A stretch of DNA of 64,000 bases from the NCBI GenBank assembly GCA_019918135.1, contig WBZZ01003537.1, positions 194,501-258,500 on the forward strand, written 5' to 3'. Below, piece after piece: positions 29,430-38,048 of this stretch. The notes beneath the pieces were generated by a model. It made no database searches and was not told the origin of the DNA. It saw only the letters and a program-made list of their open reading frames with translations. The position numbers and the translations under genes are program-made. Position 1 is the stretch's first letter; each line of letters opens with the position of its first letter. This stretch comes from Paulinella micropora (lineage: Eukaryota; Cercozoa; Imbricatea; Euglyphida; Paulinellidae).

Positions 29430-30926
29430 ATGGAGGAGAACTTACACACAGCCAGAGCGAGCTCATTCGCGGTAAGTATTCGCTTAACAAAACTTACTGC
29501 CCGCGAAAGTCTTGCGACAATTCCAATTACCACAGTGGGGGGAATTGAATCAACTTTTGAAATTCCTACTCGTCCTTTGAACCTTGCGAGGACTATTTTG
29601 CGATTTACTTACACACCAGATTCTGGCGGTAATGCTGGAAGATACAACCGAATTCCTATGGACTGTCTGTCAATGATCAAGACAATTGAACTGCGAAGCC
29701 GAAGCGGGCAGTATTTGTGTAATCTTCAACACGTGGGTAATTACACTAAGATGATTTGGAAGCCTGAGATTTCTTATGATAGATTTATGGCACTGGATAA
29801 CCACGGGGCTGGGTCTGGTTATGGTGCGATGCTTCAAAAGTGTAATGCTGATGGTCGTGCTACAACCGCCTTTAATGCTAACGTGTATGCTGGCCAACAA
29901 GCAAGTGCTGCAACAGTTGCGGGAAGTATTGATACCGATGCTCATCTTCGGGCGACATTAAATGTTTATGGTAATGCTATCGCGGGAGCAATTTCTCCGC
30001 CATCCGTCAATGCTCGTCGTAATAATGATTTGCTCATTGCTAACGGAACTGGTGCCGCCTCTGTTGTAAATGTCTCTTATGAGGAGGCGAAGTATTTTGA
30101 AGGTGGAGCCGATGATTCAAAGACTCCAGTTATCAATGTGTCTATTCCTCTTGGTATGCTTTTTGGAACCATTTTTGAAATTGATAAGACTATTGGCTTT
30201 AATGAAATTCTTGATTTGAGGATTGTGTGGGAGGGAACACAGAAAACCATATTTTATGGAACTGATGTCTTGAGTGTTGCGGCAGGAGCAACAGCCACCG
30301 CAGCACCCGCAAATATTACCAACCTTAACTTATTTCTCGCTGTTGAAACCGACCCGAATGTTATCTTGGGTGTTCAACAAAAGATTGCGGGTGAAGGCTT
30401 TTCGTTCAAGACCGAATACCCGCTCTCTTGGAAAACTAATCTCGCGGCAGGCACTCAGTCATTCGTTTTGAAGATGAACCGCTCGCAGGGTGAGAGAATT
30501 CGCCGAATTTACACTAGCGGGTTTAATAATACTGAAACTTCAAACACCGCATTTGATTGTGATAACCGAGCGCAAGATAAGATTACTGATTATTATACTA
30601 CTTTGGATAGTAATAGAATTCAGCAGTTTGATATCACTTGTTCCCGCGATGAGGACTATATGCTTTTGAAGGAAAAAATTAAGGGGTCAGCTATTTTGAA
30701 CTCTAATGTGTATAAGTATAACTGGTTCCACGTTGATTTCTGGGACCACAACCGCCCACTTTATGACAAGCGAGAAGAAGAGGGTTATGAAGTGGCTGGT
30801 CTGTCCTTGGACACCGAACGGCGGTATGAATGGAGTGCGACTGGTGCGAAGCAATTGAATTATTATACTTATGCTATTCTTCAAAGGACCGTTGTTGTCA
30901 AGGGAATTGAAATTTTGATGTCTTAG
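29430..30926 (+). CDS. Major capsid protein (double jelly-roll)
   Basis: The 498-residue product would form the pseudo-hexameric capsomers. I recognise it by position after the penton, length, and segments such as IPITTVGGIESTFEIPTRPL, IKTIELRSRSGQYLCNL and a C-terminal KYNWFHVDFWDHNRPLYD, which suit Polinton/PLV capsid proteins. An earlier ATG at 29413 opens a different frame that stops after 44 codons, so 29430 is preferred. The first 20 residues are Ala/Ser/Arg-rich and could be a flexible arm. The sequence is slightly shorter than many Polinton MCPs (about 600, from memory) and could be closer to PLVs. Confidence 0.82.
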   Translation: MEENLHTARASSFAVSIRLTKLTARESLATIPITTVGGIESTFEIPTRPLNLARTILRFTYTPDSGGNAGRYNRIPMDCLSMIKTIELRSRSGQYLCNLQHVGNYTKMIWKPEISYDRFMALDNHGAGSGYGAMLQKCNADGRATTAFNANVYAGQQASAATVAGSIDTDAHLRATLNVYGNAIAGAISPPSVNARRNNDLLIANGTGAASVVNVSYEEAKYFEGGADDSKTPVINVSIPLGMLFGTIFEIDKTIGFNEILDLRIVWEGTQKTIFYGTDVLSVAAGATATAAPANITNLNLFLAVETDPNVILGVQQKIAGEGFSFKTEYPLSWKTNLAAGTQSFVLKMNRSQGERIRRIYTSGFNNTETSNTAFDCDNRAQDKITDYYTTLDSNRIQQFDITCSRDEDYMLLKEKIKGSAILNSNVYKYNWFHVDFWDHNRPLYDKREEEGYEVAGLSLDTERRYEWSATGAKQLNYYTYAILQRTVVVKGIEILMS

Positions 30927-30982
30927 ATGCTCAACGAGAAAACCCCGCCAGTGAGGTAAGCACTTACAATTAATTTTGATAG

Positions 30983-30997
30983 ATTATTTATTTTTTT
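30983..30997 (+). promoter_or_regulatory. Putative late promoter motif
   Basis: ATTATTTATTTTTTT, 15 bases before the start codon at 31013, with ATATAG between. Confidence 0.5.
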
Positions 30998-31012
30998 GAT
31001 AATATAGGAACT

Positions 31013-32251
31013 ATGACATCCCACCAACGAAATTTAGTCGCCCAAAATCCAGGCGGCGACTTCGTAAATGTCAAAGTCGGGTATGATGGATATGTAGGGG
31101 GTCAAAATATGAAAACTGCCTTTGGTGAAGCATTAACCAGTTCATTAACACCAGTATTACAGGAAATCTTTCCATATACTATCAATACAAGGGTATGGAC
31201 AAAAACCGAAACAAAATCAAGTGTGTCATTTTTAAACAATATGGCGGAATTAAAAACAACCGCAGATATTACTTCTAATGCCGTTATGGAAAGCAAAAGA
31301 AAAATAAAATACAGAACTGGTATGGGAGTTTTAGCCCGCTTCACTGCTTTATGGACTACTGATGAAACTAAGGAATATATATCATTTATTGGTATAGGCG
31401 ACAATAACCTACAAAATGGTTTCTACTTTTATAAGGATGGTGTGGTTGGTTTCTGTATAGCGCACGCGAAAGGAGGTGTTGTTTCCTATATTCAACAAGC
31501 GAACTGGGATGACCCGTGTAATGGAACAGGCGATATGCCTCTCTTGGATTTGACGAAGGGAAATGTCTTTCAAATTCAATTCCAATATTTGGGCTTTGGG
31601 GCCATTAAGTTTTCAATTGAGAACCCCAACACAGGCGAATTCCAGCAAGTCCATATGATTAAGTATGCGAATGCCAACACGGGTGTCAGTCTGCGAAATA
31701 CAACTCTCCCATTTGTTGCCCGTATGAGAAATGATGCCGATACAGGAATACAAAGTTTAAAAACAGCAAGTTGTAGTATGTTTATTGAAGGGGCTAACAC
31801 TATTAATACAAGTATTACAAATACGGCGGAAGGAGACGAAAAAACGAGCATCACTGAAAGCCCTATTTTAAGTATCAGGAATAAAGCACTTTTTAATGGT
31901 GCCTTAACAAATTATTCAAATGTCTTTCCTTCCTTGGTAAGTATTACAAATGAAGATACAAAGTCAAATGTCGTCAGAATGGTATTGAACGGGACACTGA
32001 CCGGGGCTGGTTTTGCCGATGTAGATGCCACAACTTCAATTGTAGATACAGACACAAAAGCAACTGCTATCGCAAACGGAACGACAGTTTTTAAGATTTA
32101 TGTAAATGCTAGCTCTACTCAACAGATTAATCTCAGAACTTATGACATTCAATTAACACCTGGCGATATTTTGACATTCACGCAGAAGGCTGTGTCGGCG
32201 GGTGCTGGCAGTAATATTAATGTAATCGCGAACTTTATTGAAGATTGGTAA
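31013..32251 (+). CDS. Late structural protein of unknown type
   Basis: The 412 residues have no named domain. The N-terminus (DFVNVKVGYDGYVGGQNMKT) and beta-rich body (FIGIGDNNLQNGFYFYKDGV, FQIQFQYLGFGAIKFSIEN) suggest a lectin- or LamG-like sandwich. The C-terminus is also strand-rich, with regular Thr/Asn. It follows the MCP and has its own late motif, so it is likely a virion surface protein, perhaps a spike or a vertex partner of the fibre. Similar proteins occur in giant algal viruses from memory; I am not certain of this. Confidence 0.6.
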   Translation: MTSHQRNLVAQNPGGDFVNVKVGYDGYVGGQNMKTAFGEALTSSLTPVLQEIFPYTINTRVWTKTETKSSVSFLNNMAELKTTADITSNAVMESKRKIKYRTGMGVLARFTALWTTDETKEYISFIGIGDNNLQNGFYFYKDGVVGFCIAHAKGGVVSYIQQANWDDPCNGTGDMPLLDLTKGNVFQIQFQYLGFGAIKFSIENPNTGEFQQVHMIKYANANTGVSLRNTTLPFVARMRNDADTGIQSLKTASCSMFIEGANTINTSITNTAEGDEKTSITESPILSIRNKALFNGALTNYSNVFPSLVSITNEDTKSNVVRMVLNGTLTGAGFADVDATTSIVDTDTKATAIANGTTVFKIYVNASSTQQINLRTYDIQLTPGDILTFTQKAVSAGAGSNINVIANFIEDW

Positions 32252-32263
32252 TTATTTATTTTT
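32251..32263 (+). promoter_or_regulatory. Putative late promoter motif
   Basis: ATTATTTATTTTT begins at the stop codon of the previous gene and lies 15-33 bases before the two possible start codons of the next one. Confidence 0.45.
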
Positions 32264-32296
32264 GTAATATTTTTCTGAATGATAATATATATAATA

Positions 32297-32935
32297 ATGT
32301 TTTACCGTCGTAAGTTGTATGTTGTGGGTGGTAGGCGGTTTCTAACAAAAACATCTATCAAATCCTACATAAGAAGAATGATAAACAAATATAACGATGG
32401 TGAAGTGCTGAACCCAGAAGATAGCAATTTCGTGTTTGACCTAATAAACCATCACCCTTGTCTAAAAAATGGCATCATTGATGTTGAAAGTAATTTGACA
32501 ACAGGAAGAAAACACTTTCGTGTAGATGGTAAGCCGTTTTCGTGGAATTGCTGTGTTGACCTCATAGGCCTTAGCAAATTAAAAAAAATGGCGAGAGTGA
32601 TAAAAGAAGCAAGCAGGAATACGATAAGACCACAAATACAAGAATATCTTGACATCGTGGCTATTGATGTATTCGTAGAACCACGATACATATGCGAAAT
32701 AAGCGGTGATATATATGAGCGGGTTGATGTCCACGTAGACCACCACTTTGACCTTATACAATTCAAAGACATCCTTCAACAATACCTTGAAGTAAATAGA
32801 GAATTAGAAGTTGAAGACGGTTTATTGAAAGAACCGCATTTCACCAAGTTTAGCGACTTCCACAAACAGAAAGCAATACTGCGAATTATAAAAAAAGAAA
32901 TCAATATTAGAGGTAAAATGTATCTCTTACGGTAA
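32297..32935 (+). CDS. DCL/DUF3223-domain protein
   Basis: The start could be 32279 (MIIYIIMFYRRK) or 32297 (MFYRRKLYVV); I prefer the latter, giving 212 residues. Residues about 15-90 fit the DUF3223/DCL domain: KSYIRRMINKYNDGEVLNPE, then FVFDLINHHPCLKNGI, then RHF..DGKPFSWNCC. In plants DCL proteins are organellar and needed for rRNA processing; the domain also occurs in giant viruses and phages. The C-terminal half (VAIDVFVEPRYICEISGDIY) is distinctive, with His/Asp/Glu residues (VDVHVDHHFDLIQFKDIL). It may act on nucleic acid. No catalytic role is proven. Confidence 0.65.
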   Translation: MFYRRKLYVVGGRRFLTKTSIKSYIRRMINKYNDGEVLNPEDSNFVFDLINHHPCLKNGIIDVESNLTTGRKHFRVDGKPFSWNCCVDLIGLSKLKKMARVIKEASRNTIRPQIQEYLDIVAIDVFVEPRYICEISGDIYERVDVHVDHHFDLIQFKDILQQYLEVNRELEVEDGLLKEPHFTKFSDFHKQKAILRIIKKEINIRGKMYLLR

Positions 32936-33205
32936 ATACCTCTTCAATTCGTCTTTATTACTACACCACGGTTGACGAACTAACCATTCAATATATGGCT
33001 TGTCAATCTTTGCGATGTCTTCTATTTTTTTGCCTTTGTATTTCCCGAAATGAAATGTGTCTTTGGGTTGAGCATTTCTCATTTCTTCAATCACTTTTAT
33101 TTCTTCGTGGATTACCTTTTGGACATCTTCCAACGAGAAGGATTTTTTTTCGCTTTCAATTGAAAGTTGTTGGAACTTCTCGCACAGTCTTGTAAGGGTA
33201 GACAT
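32927..33205 (-). CDS. Small protein with exodeoxyribonuclease X C-terminal-like domain
   Basis: The ATG at 33205 (MSTLTRLCEKFQQL) gives 92 residues; the frame upstream has no sensible N-terminus. Residues about 48-85 contain FHFGKYKGKKIEDIAKID and YIEWLVRQPW, the pattern of the ExoX C-terminal/DUF3820-like domain, which lies beside DnaQ-type nucleases in bacteria and occurs alone in viruses. A coiled N-terminal helix precedes it. The nuclease domain itself is absent, so it is likely a binding or adaptor module. It overlaps the convergent upstream gene's end by 9 bases and diverges from the lipase gene. Confidence 0.65.
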   Translation of the reverse strand: MSTLTRLCEKFQQLSIESEKKSFSLEDVQKVIHEEIKVIEEMRNAQPKDTFHFGKYKGKKIEDIAKIDKPYIEWLVRQPWCSNKDELKRYLP

Positions 33206-33261
33206 AGTAGGGGGTATATATAGGGTAATATAAAAATAGAAAAAAAAATTAATAATATAGA

Positions 33262-33951
33262 ATGTCTGAGTGGATAATCTTTGTAAAGGCTTACTCCGCC
33301 AAACATAACATAACCTATGGAGAAGCATTGAGAAAAGCTGGTAAGGCATACAGAAAACAAAAGGGAGGCAATGCGGATTTGTCAGAGGATGTCTATTTGT
33401 CTTCGTCGGATAGAAAAGGTGCGGACGGTTGGAAGCCTGTCGCTAGCAAAGAGAAATCAACAGTGTATGAAAAAGATGGTAAGGCGATTGTAGCATTTAG
33501 AGGAAGTGCGAATAAGCGAGACTTACTCACAGATGTCGCATTAGTAAAGGGAGTATTAAAAAGAACACCAAGATATAAAGAAGAGCAGAAGCTGGTTAAT
33601 GAGGTTATAAAAAAATATGGTAAGGATAATGTAGAGCTGACGGGACATAGCCTTGGCGGGACTATTGCGAAAGACCTGAGCCGACAAACGGGTGTGAGGG
33701 CGACCACATACAATAAAGGCAGTAGCACAAAGGACCTAATTGAGGGAGTGATTGACCGAGTAGCGGTTAAAGTAAATCCAAAAGGTAAAAGGGCTAAGAC
33801 CGCGGCAGCTATCACGAATTACCGAACAGCATTTGACCCAGTATCGTTAATGGGTGCTACGGCTGTAAATACTAAGTTAGTGAAACCAAAAAAAGGAATT
33901 CATACAATCAGGAGCTTCAAAGGGAAAGGAGCCAAAAAAATTTATTTATAA
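33262..33951 (+). CDS. Class 3 lipase-like protein
   Basis: The 229 residues begin with a helix (MSEWIIFVKAYSAKHNITYG) ending in a basic Gly-rich linker (RKQKGGN) of a type I recall in PLV and giant-virus proteins. An alpha/beta hydrolase domain of the lipase class 3 family follows: AIVAFRGSANKRDLLTDV (oxyanion region) and the nucleophile elbow LTGHSLGGTIAKDL with Ser130. Asp (TAFDP) and His (GIHTIRSF) near the end complete a plausible triad. It would hydrolyse acyl esters, perhaps to breach a membrane during entry or release. It converges on the PolB gene with 1 base between stops. Confidence 0.82.
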   Translation: MSEWIIFVKAYSAKHNITYGEALRKAGKAYRKQKGGNADLSEDVYLSSSDRKGADGWKPVASKEKSTVYEKDGKAIVAFRGSANKRDLLTDVALVKGVLKRTPRYKEEQKLVNEVIKKYGKDNVELTGHSLGGTIAKDLSRQTGVRATTYNKGSSTKDLIEGVIDRVAVKVNPKGKRAKTAAAITNYRTAFDPVSLMGATAVNTKLVKPKKGIHTIRSFKGKGAKKIYL

Positions 33952-33952
33952 T

Positions 33953-36900
33953 TCAACCGCGAATGTGGAAGCCGAGTGGGATGCTGTCATTATCGTTAAT
34001 GAACTTACGGCCCGCCCATTTATTCTCATTAACTTGTTTTTTTACATTCGCCATATGTAAAATGCTAAAATGTGGGATTTGTTGCTGTTTGCTGTTTCTA
34101 TCAATGTGTATTTTTTTCATTTGGAAATCCTTTACATTTTCAACTGACCCGCCTTTGTCCATCTTATCAAATGTGTCATAGTTTAGCTGATTAGCATCTA
34201 AGCCTTTACCCCTAAAATGGAAATATCTTTTAACTCCGTTTTCAGACACTATTTTAACCCCTTTTGAAATATGCTTTAAGTCGTTCTTGGTCATTCCTTC
34301 CGTAAAGGCATCCTTTGTCGTGAATTCTAACATATATAGTTTCGGTGCTATCCACACACCTTTTATAATCTTACAACCATCGCCTAAATCGTCTCCAATA
34401 CCACCTAGTTTCTTATTACCCATATTCTTTACATACTTGGCACATCTCGCGTGGATTTGTAAGCTGTCTGTGTCGGTGTAGTAAAAGTCATCTTCAATGG
34501 TTCTGTTCGGGTTTGCTTCCTTAATATAGTTGAACATAATGCGACGGCTGTATGCTAGAATGAATGCCCCATAGTGTGAAGGTTTGGTTATGCTACTTTC
34601 TAATAAGATTGGATTGCGGGGAAGGCCCGATATGTGCCATAAATCTTTTCCTTGTTGGTCCGTAAATTTAACTATGTCAGTTATTTGATTGCTATTCCAG
34701 AATTTCCAGCAATCTTCATTAGTTTGTATATATGTTGTTATTGAAGGTATAGGTCGTTGTATAATCTTACCGTATAGACTATTCATAAACAATTTGGCGA
34801 GCAAATATTGCGGGCTACCTTTCTCCGCATTTTCCTTCGCTTTGAACATATCGTCTATGTATTGGGCGAAGACACATTCAGATTTGGCAGTGTAGTATCC
34901 TTTATGAATGCGGACTTCGTATCCTTCGGCTACCATATCCTCAATATCTACACTCGTCAGCCATTGGTCCTTCATATCTTCTAGCCGCCATTTAAGGGAG
35001 CCCATTTTGTCTCGCTGACCAATCCTTGAATGTAATATGTTTTTTGGAGAAATATAGTCAAGGTTGTAAATACCGATTTGAAGGTTTCGCGGGTCAAATG
35101 GTCCGATTGTTTCCAGTATGTCGCCAACCATAAAAGCTAATAACATCGCTGTTGGATACAAAGAAACGACATCCGCATCAACGAGGTAGTCAATTATATC
35201 GTCAAATGATATCTCTTTTTTCAAATATCGTTCATACTGAGCTGAAATGAACCGCCTCTTAGATGGGTAAGTCCTTCCGCCGATAATGGCTTTTCTAAAT
35301 GCTCTTTCCTGCTCCACCGTTGGAAGTCTCACCTCGTATTTACCATCTACATATTTTTTCCATATGTTAAAAGCGAGACTTGAAGTTGAAATGTATGAAG
35401 TTAAATTGACCTTGTGGGCTGTAAATATCGTTGTGTTTAACTTATCGTATAATTCCTTCAAACCCATAACATCGTTTTTAAGATAAGCTAGACAGTCCTG
35501 CCTCGTCTTGTCGTGCATATCCTCCCACATTTTGGCACGGTTGTGGTCAAAGTCGCCTTTGAGGATTTCGCACCCCATACTTTCAAGATTTGCTTTAAGA
35601 CTTCCTTGTGTATGCTTACACATATCCCACATCTTAACATTTTCAAACTCTAAGCAGATAATAGAGCCGTTATTGATTTTTGACGACTTAATCTTAATAC
35701 CCCTTCTGATTAATTCTTGGTGTATGAAGTAGTGGTCAAAGTTTGCTCCGTTGAAACCATTAACATATAGAACTGGCGGTTTGTCATCCTTTTTCTTCGG
35801 CACCCATCCTGCTTTTATAAGGTCGCCTCGTTTAATTAGTTCATCCACAAATTGACTGATACAATCTTTACCAGCTATGTATTTGAAACCCTCAGACCCC
35901 TGAGTATATCCGACTATGTAGCAGTCGTGGATATCGTAGCCGGCAGCGATGTTTGTGTTTCTAAATGATTCCAAATCGTAATGTAGAATTTGGTCGTTAT
36001 TTATTTTTTCTTCCGTGCGGAACTTAGTTATTAAGTGTCTTTTACCATTCTTCTTCAACATAATGTCCGCAAATTTTTTCCTGTTGAGATTACATTTGTG
36101 TTTGTTCAAATATGGTCTCAGGCAGTCTTCGCACCGCTTCTTGAATTGCTTAACCAATCCGTAATAATGGTTATTCTCCAAAAAGATTAGTTTGTCGGGT
36201 TCCTGCCCTTCTTCATTTGTGCTGAATGTCTGCTTCATAATATGGTCAGTTATTTCATATGTTTTCCCTTCCTTAACATATTTTTTCAATATTTCAACCG
36301 CTATTGAAAATGGTATTGGCGAGTTTGGTGGAAGGTTGAATTCAGCTCGGACGATATTACAGCGGTTCTTGTTCATCGGATGAATATTTAGAATATCCTT
36401 ACACAAGAAGAATAAGCAGTTGTTGTTTTTGCTGGGTGGTGATATTCTTACTCCTTCTTCAACCTTAGTTCTTTTATCTCTCACTCCTTCATAGCACCCT
36501 CCGCCGTTTTCTTGAACAATGGTTATTTCCACATATCTTATGTTTCTTTCATATCCATTCTCGCTCGCTTCAATGTTGTTTATGTTGAACTCGTTCAGAG
36601 CATCCATAAATACAGTATCGTATTGGCGGAGTTGAAATGAGTTAAAACTTTTCTTTTTAAAATAGTGGTCGTATCGTTCATTAGCAGGAGCGGTGGAGTA
36701 TGTTATAGATATATTGACATCCGCATCGTTGGTCATACCTTCCCTTCTGGCATATCTTATAGCGGGTATCAATACCTTCTCTTCCAAGGTGTCTGTATCA
36801 TAGAAGCTTATGTCTAGCTCCCTAAATTTGAATGTGAGAGAGTTCAGCCGATTATCCCTCCTAACTTCATAATCGTTTGCTCTAAACTCTCGCCTCTTCG

Positions 36901-37072
36901 CTTCCCTAGTCTTAGCCTCGCGGAGATTTGCCCTCGTATTACTACGGATGTTAGATAAAAGGTCTTGGCGGTTTCTTTTATCTTTCGTTTCAACCTTTCT
37001 AAGCTTAGCCTTAGCTTGAAGAAGTTGGACATATTGCTTGTTTGGTCTTGGTGGTAGTGGTGGTTTTGACAT
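33953..37072 (-). CDS. Protein-primed family B DNA polymerase
   Basis: The 1,039-residue enzyme replicates the linear genome from protein-capped ends. Exonuclease motifs are LHYDLESF (about 365), NGANFDHYF (Exo II) and YLKNDVMGLKELY (Exo III). Polymerase motif A is DVVSLYPTAML (about 634), motif B is KLFMNSLYGK (about 765) and motif C is YYTDTDSLQ (about 866). The N-terminal 300 residues are basic and helical, then include NNNCLFFLCKDIL and a Cys-His cluster CEDCLRPYLNKHKC. The terminal protein is not separately identified; it may be this N-terminal region or one of the small helical proteins. Length and layout are typical of Polinton/PLV enzymes. Confidence 0.95.
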   Translation of the reverse strand: MSKPPLPPRPNKQYVQLLQAKAKLRKVETKDKRNRQDLLSNIRSNTRANLREAKTREAKRREFRANDYEVRRDNRLNSLTFKFRELDISFYDTDTLEEKVLIPAIRYARREGMTNDADVNISITYSTAPANERYDHYFKKKSFNSFQLRQYDTVFMDALNEFNINNIEASENGYERNIRYVEITIVQENGGGCYEGVRDKRTKVEEGVRISPPSKNNNCLFFLCKDILNIHPMNKNRCNIVRAEFNLPPNSPIPFSIAVEILKKYVKEGKTYEITDHIMKQTFSTNEEGQEPDKLIFLENNHYYGLVKQFKKRCEDCLRPYLNKHKCNLNRKKFADIMLKKNGKRHLITKFRTEEKINNDQILHYDLESFRNTNIAAGYDIHDCYIVGYTQGSEGFKYIAGKDCISQFVDELIKRGDLIKAGWVPKKKDDKPPVLYVNGFNGANFDHYFIHQELIRRGIKIKSSKINNGSIICLEFENVKMWDMCKHTQGSLKANLESMGCEILKGDFDHNRAKMWEDMHDKTRQDCLAYLKNDVMGLKELYDKLNTTIFTAHKVNLTSYISTSSLAFNIWKKYVDGKYEVRLPTVEQERAFRKAIIGGRTYPSKRRFISAQYERYLKKEISFDDIIDYLVDADVVSLYPTAMLLAFMVGDILETIGPFDPRNLQIGIYNLDYISPKNILHSRIGQRDKMGSLKWRLEDMKDQWLTSVDIEDMVAEGYEVRIHKGYYTAKSECVFAQYIDDMFKAKENAEKGSPQYLLAKLFMNSLYGKIIQRPIPSITTYIQTNEDCWKFWNSNQITDIVKFTDQQGKDLWHISGLPRNPILLESSITKPSHYGAFILAYSRRIMFNYIKEANPNRTIEDDFYYTDTDSLQIHARCAKYVKNMGNKKLGGIGDDLGDGCKIIKGVWIAPKLYMLEFTTKDAFTEGMTKNDLKHISKGVKIVSENGVKRYFHFRGKGLDANQLNYDTFDKMDKGGSVENVKDFQMKKIHIDRNSKQQQIPHFSILHMANVKKQVNENKWAGRKFINDNDSIPLGFHIRG

Positions 37073-37202
37073 TTTACCGTTATGTATATCTTAGGTAAGA
37101 TACTTTTTCTGAAAATAATTAATTAATGTTTTTACCGTTATTATATAGGGGCTATTTGTTTAGATGAAAAATATTTTTACCAGATAAAAAAATTATTAGA
37201 AC
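37073..37202 (-). promoter_or_regulatory. Upstream region of PolB with repeated TTTTACCGTTAT motif
   Basis: Plus-strand TTTTACCGTTATGTATATC sits at the PolB start, and TTTTTACCGTTATTATATAG lies about 55 bases further upstream. A TTACCG core also occurs in the TIR and before the leftmost gene. It may mark early genes. Confidence 0.35.
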
Positions 37203-37409
37203 TTAAACAGCTATCTTACTCAATTTATCTTCCAGCTCTTGTATCTTCTTTTTGTATTCCTCTATGCTTTTCAGTTCTTGCTTTTGCTTTAATGCTTTTT
37301 CTTTTCTTTCCTCCTTCAACCTTTCTTGGTGGCGGTAGTAGTATGCGAGAGCCTTCTCGTTATTTCTCTTTCGTCTTGCTTCTCCTTCGTAAATTTTTGG
37401 TCTTGGCAT
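37203..37409 (-). CDS. Small basic coiled-coil protein
   Basis: The 68 residues start MPRPKIYEGEARRKRNNEKA and form one long Lys/Glu helix (KSIEEYKKKIQELEDKLSKI). Short proteins of this kind with an N-terminal basic patch may be DNA-bound regulators or terminal-protein candidates. That is inference from position near the TIR and charge only. Confidence 0.5.
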   Translation of the reverse strand: MPRPKIYEGEARRKRNNEKALAYYYRHQERLKEERKEKALKQKQELKSIEEYKKKIQELEDKLSKIAV

Positions 37410-37463
37410 CCTCCTTCGTTGTATATTATAGTTGATATATTTTTATAAATGTAAAATAATTAA

Positions 37464-37736
37464 TTATATATTATGTATAGCCATTCTCATATTTAGTTGT
37501 TCTTTTGCTTGGATACAAATTTTCATTTTGTATAGTTCCTTCATCGTATTCTTTCCACCATTTATTATTTCATATGCTTGCTTATCCCAGAACTCGTGTG
37601 CTTTTCTATATCTATCAATCATTTGCTCTCTCGTGAAATTTCTAAAAGAAAGGTCATCGGCATTTGCTTCTGGAAAATGCTTGTTGTATGCTTCCTTCAT
37701 TTCTTTTTCTGCTTGCTGTTGTAATGTCATCGTCAT
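37464..37736 (-). CDS. Small helical protein, unknown function
   Basis: The 90 residues (MTMTLQQQAEKEMKEAYNKH, FTREQMIDRYRKAHEFWDKQ) are predicted mostly helical, without recognised domain. It is the outermost gene at the right end and is transcribed inward, away from the nearby TIR, together with the two preceding minus-strand genes. Confidence 0.5.
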   Translation of the reverse strand: MTMTLQQQAEKEMKEAYNKHFPEANADDLSFRNFTREQMIDRYRKAHEFWDKQAYEIINGGKNTMKELYKMKICIQAKEQLNMRMAIHNI

Positions 37737-37812
37737 CTTTTATAATTATGTAATAATATTTTTATAAATGTAAAATAATTTATGTTCATTCTTCCTGTTC
37801 GCTTCCTTTTCG

Positions 37813-38048
37813 CTTCCTTTTTGATTTCTACTTGATTTCCTCTTGTTTGCTGATTTTTGGTCCTAAAAACCCTTTTCGGGCTGGTATTTTTCTTGAAAAT
37901 ACCTGCGCGAAAAGGGTAATCATTTCTGTAAAGTTTGGCTGTAAGGATTTTTACAAAAAATGGTTTCAATCAAGAGATATGACAAAATGGGCTTGATTGG
38001 AGATATTTTCGGTAAAAAATACCTGCGGAAAAGCGGTAATCATCTTCT
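37813..38048 (-). repeat. Provirus terminal inverted repeat, right
   Basis: Inverse complement of the left TIR. The outer 127 bases match exactly, and inner differences include a roughly 9-base deletion relative to the left copy. Near-identity of the two ends is expected from protein-primed replication or gene conversion. Confidence 0.92.
37869..37917. repeat. Hairpin inside right TIR
   Basis: ACCCTTTTCG and CGAAAAGGGT are perfect outer arms with an inner GGTATTTTT/AAAATACC stem, mirroring the left TIR. Confidence 0.65.

Larger units (their letters stand above)
16941..38048. mobile_element. Polinton/Maverick-type or PLV provirus, apparently complete
   Basis: The 21,108-bp unit starts AGAAGATG and ends with the inverse complement, has terminal inverted repeats of about 240 bp and a TCGATG duplication. 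It carries the Polinton hallmark set: protein-primed PolB, rve-type integrase, packaging ATPase, adenain-like protease, major and minor capsid proteins. It is visibly more AT-rich than its flanks and its genes are tightly packed on both strands. Nearly all frames are open; only two small genes show frame breaks. By family knowledge this genome could be a Polinton, an integrating PLV or a virophage relative; phylogeny of PolB and MCP would decide. It lies in a Ty3 integrase gene, so it landed after the retrotransposon. Confidence 0.93.

Noticed and set aside
29413..29547. Earlier MCP start or an intron joining the ATG at 29413 to the MCP
   Set aside because: The 29413 frame stops after 44 codons, and the candidate GTAAGT...AAAG segment does not restore the MCP phase.
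16941..38048. Fragment of a giant virus genome
   Set aside because: The TIRs, TSD, protein-primed PolB and 21-kb size define a self-contained Polinton-like unit. Shared families such as S74 fibres and DCL domains do not require a giant virus.
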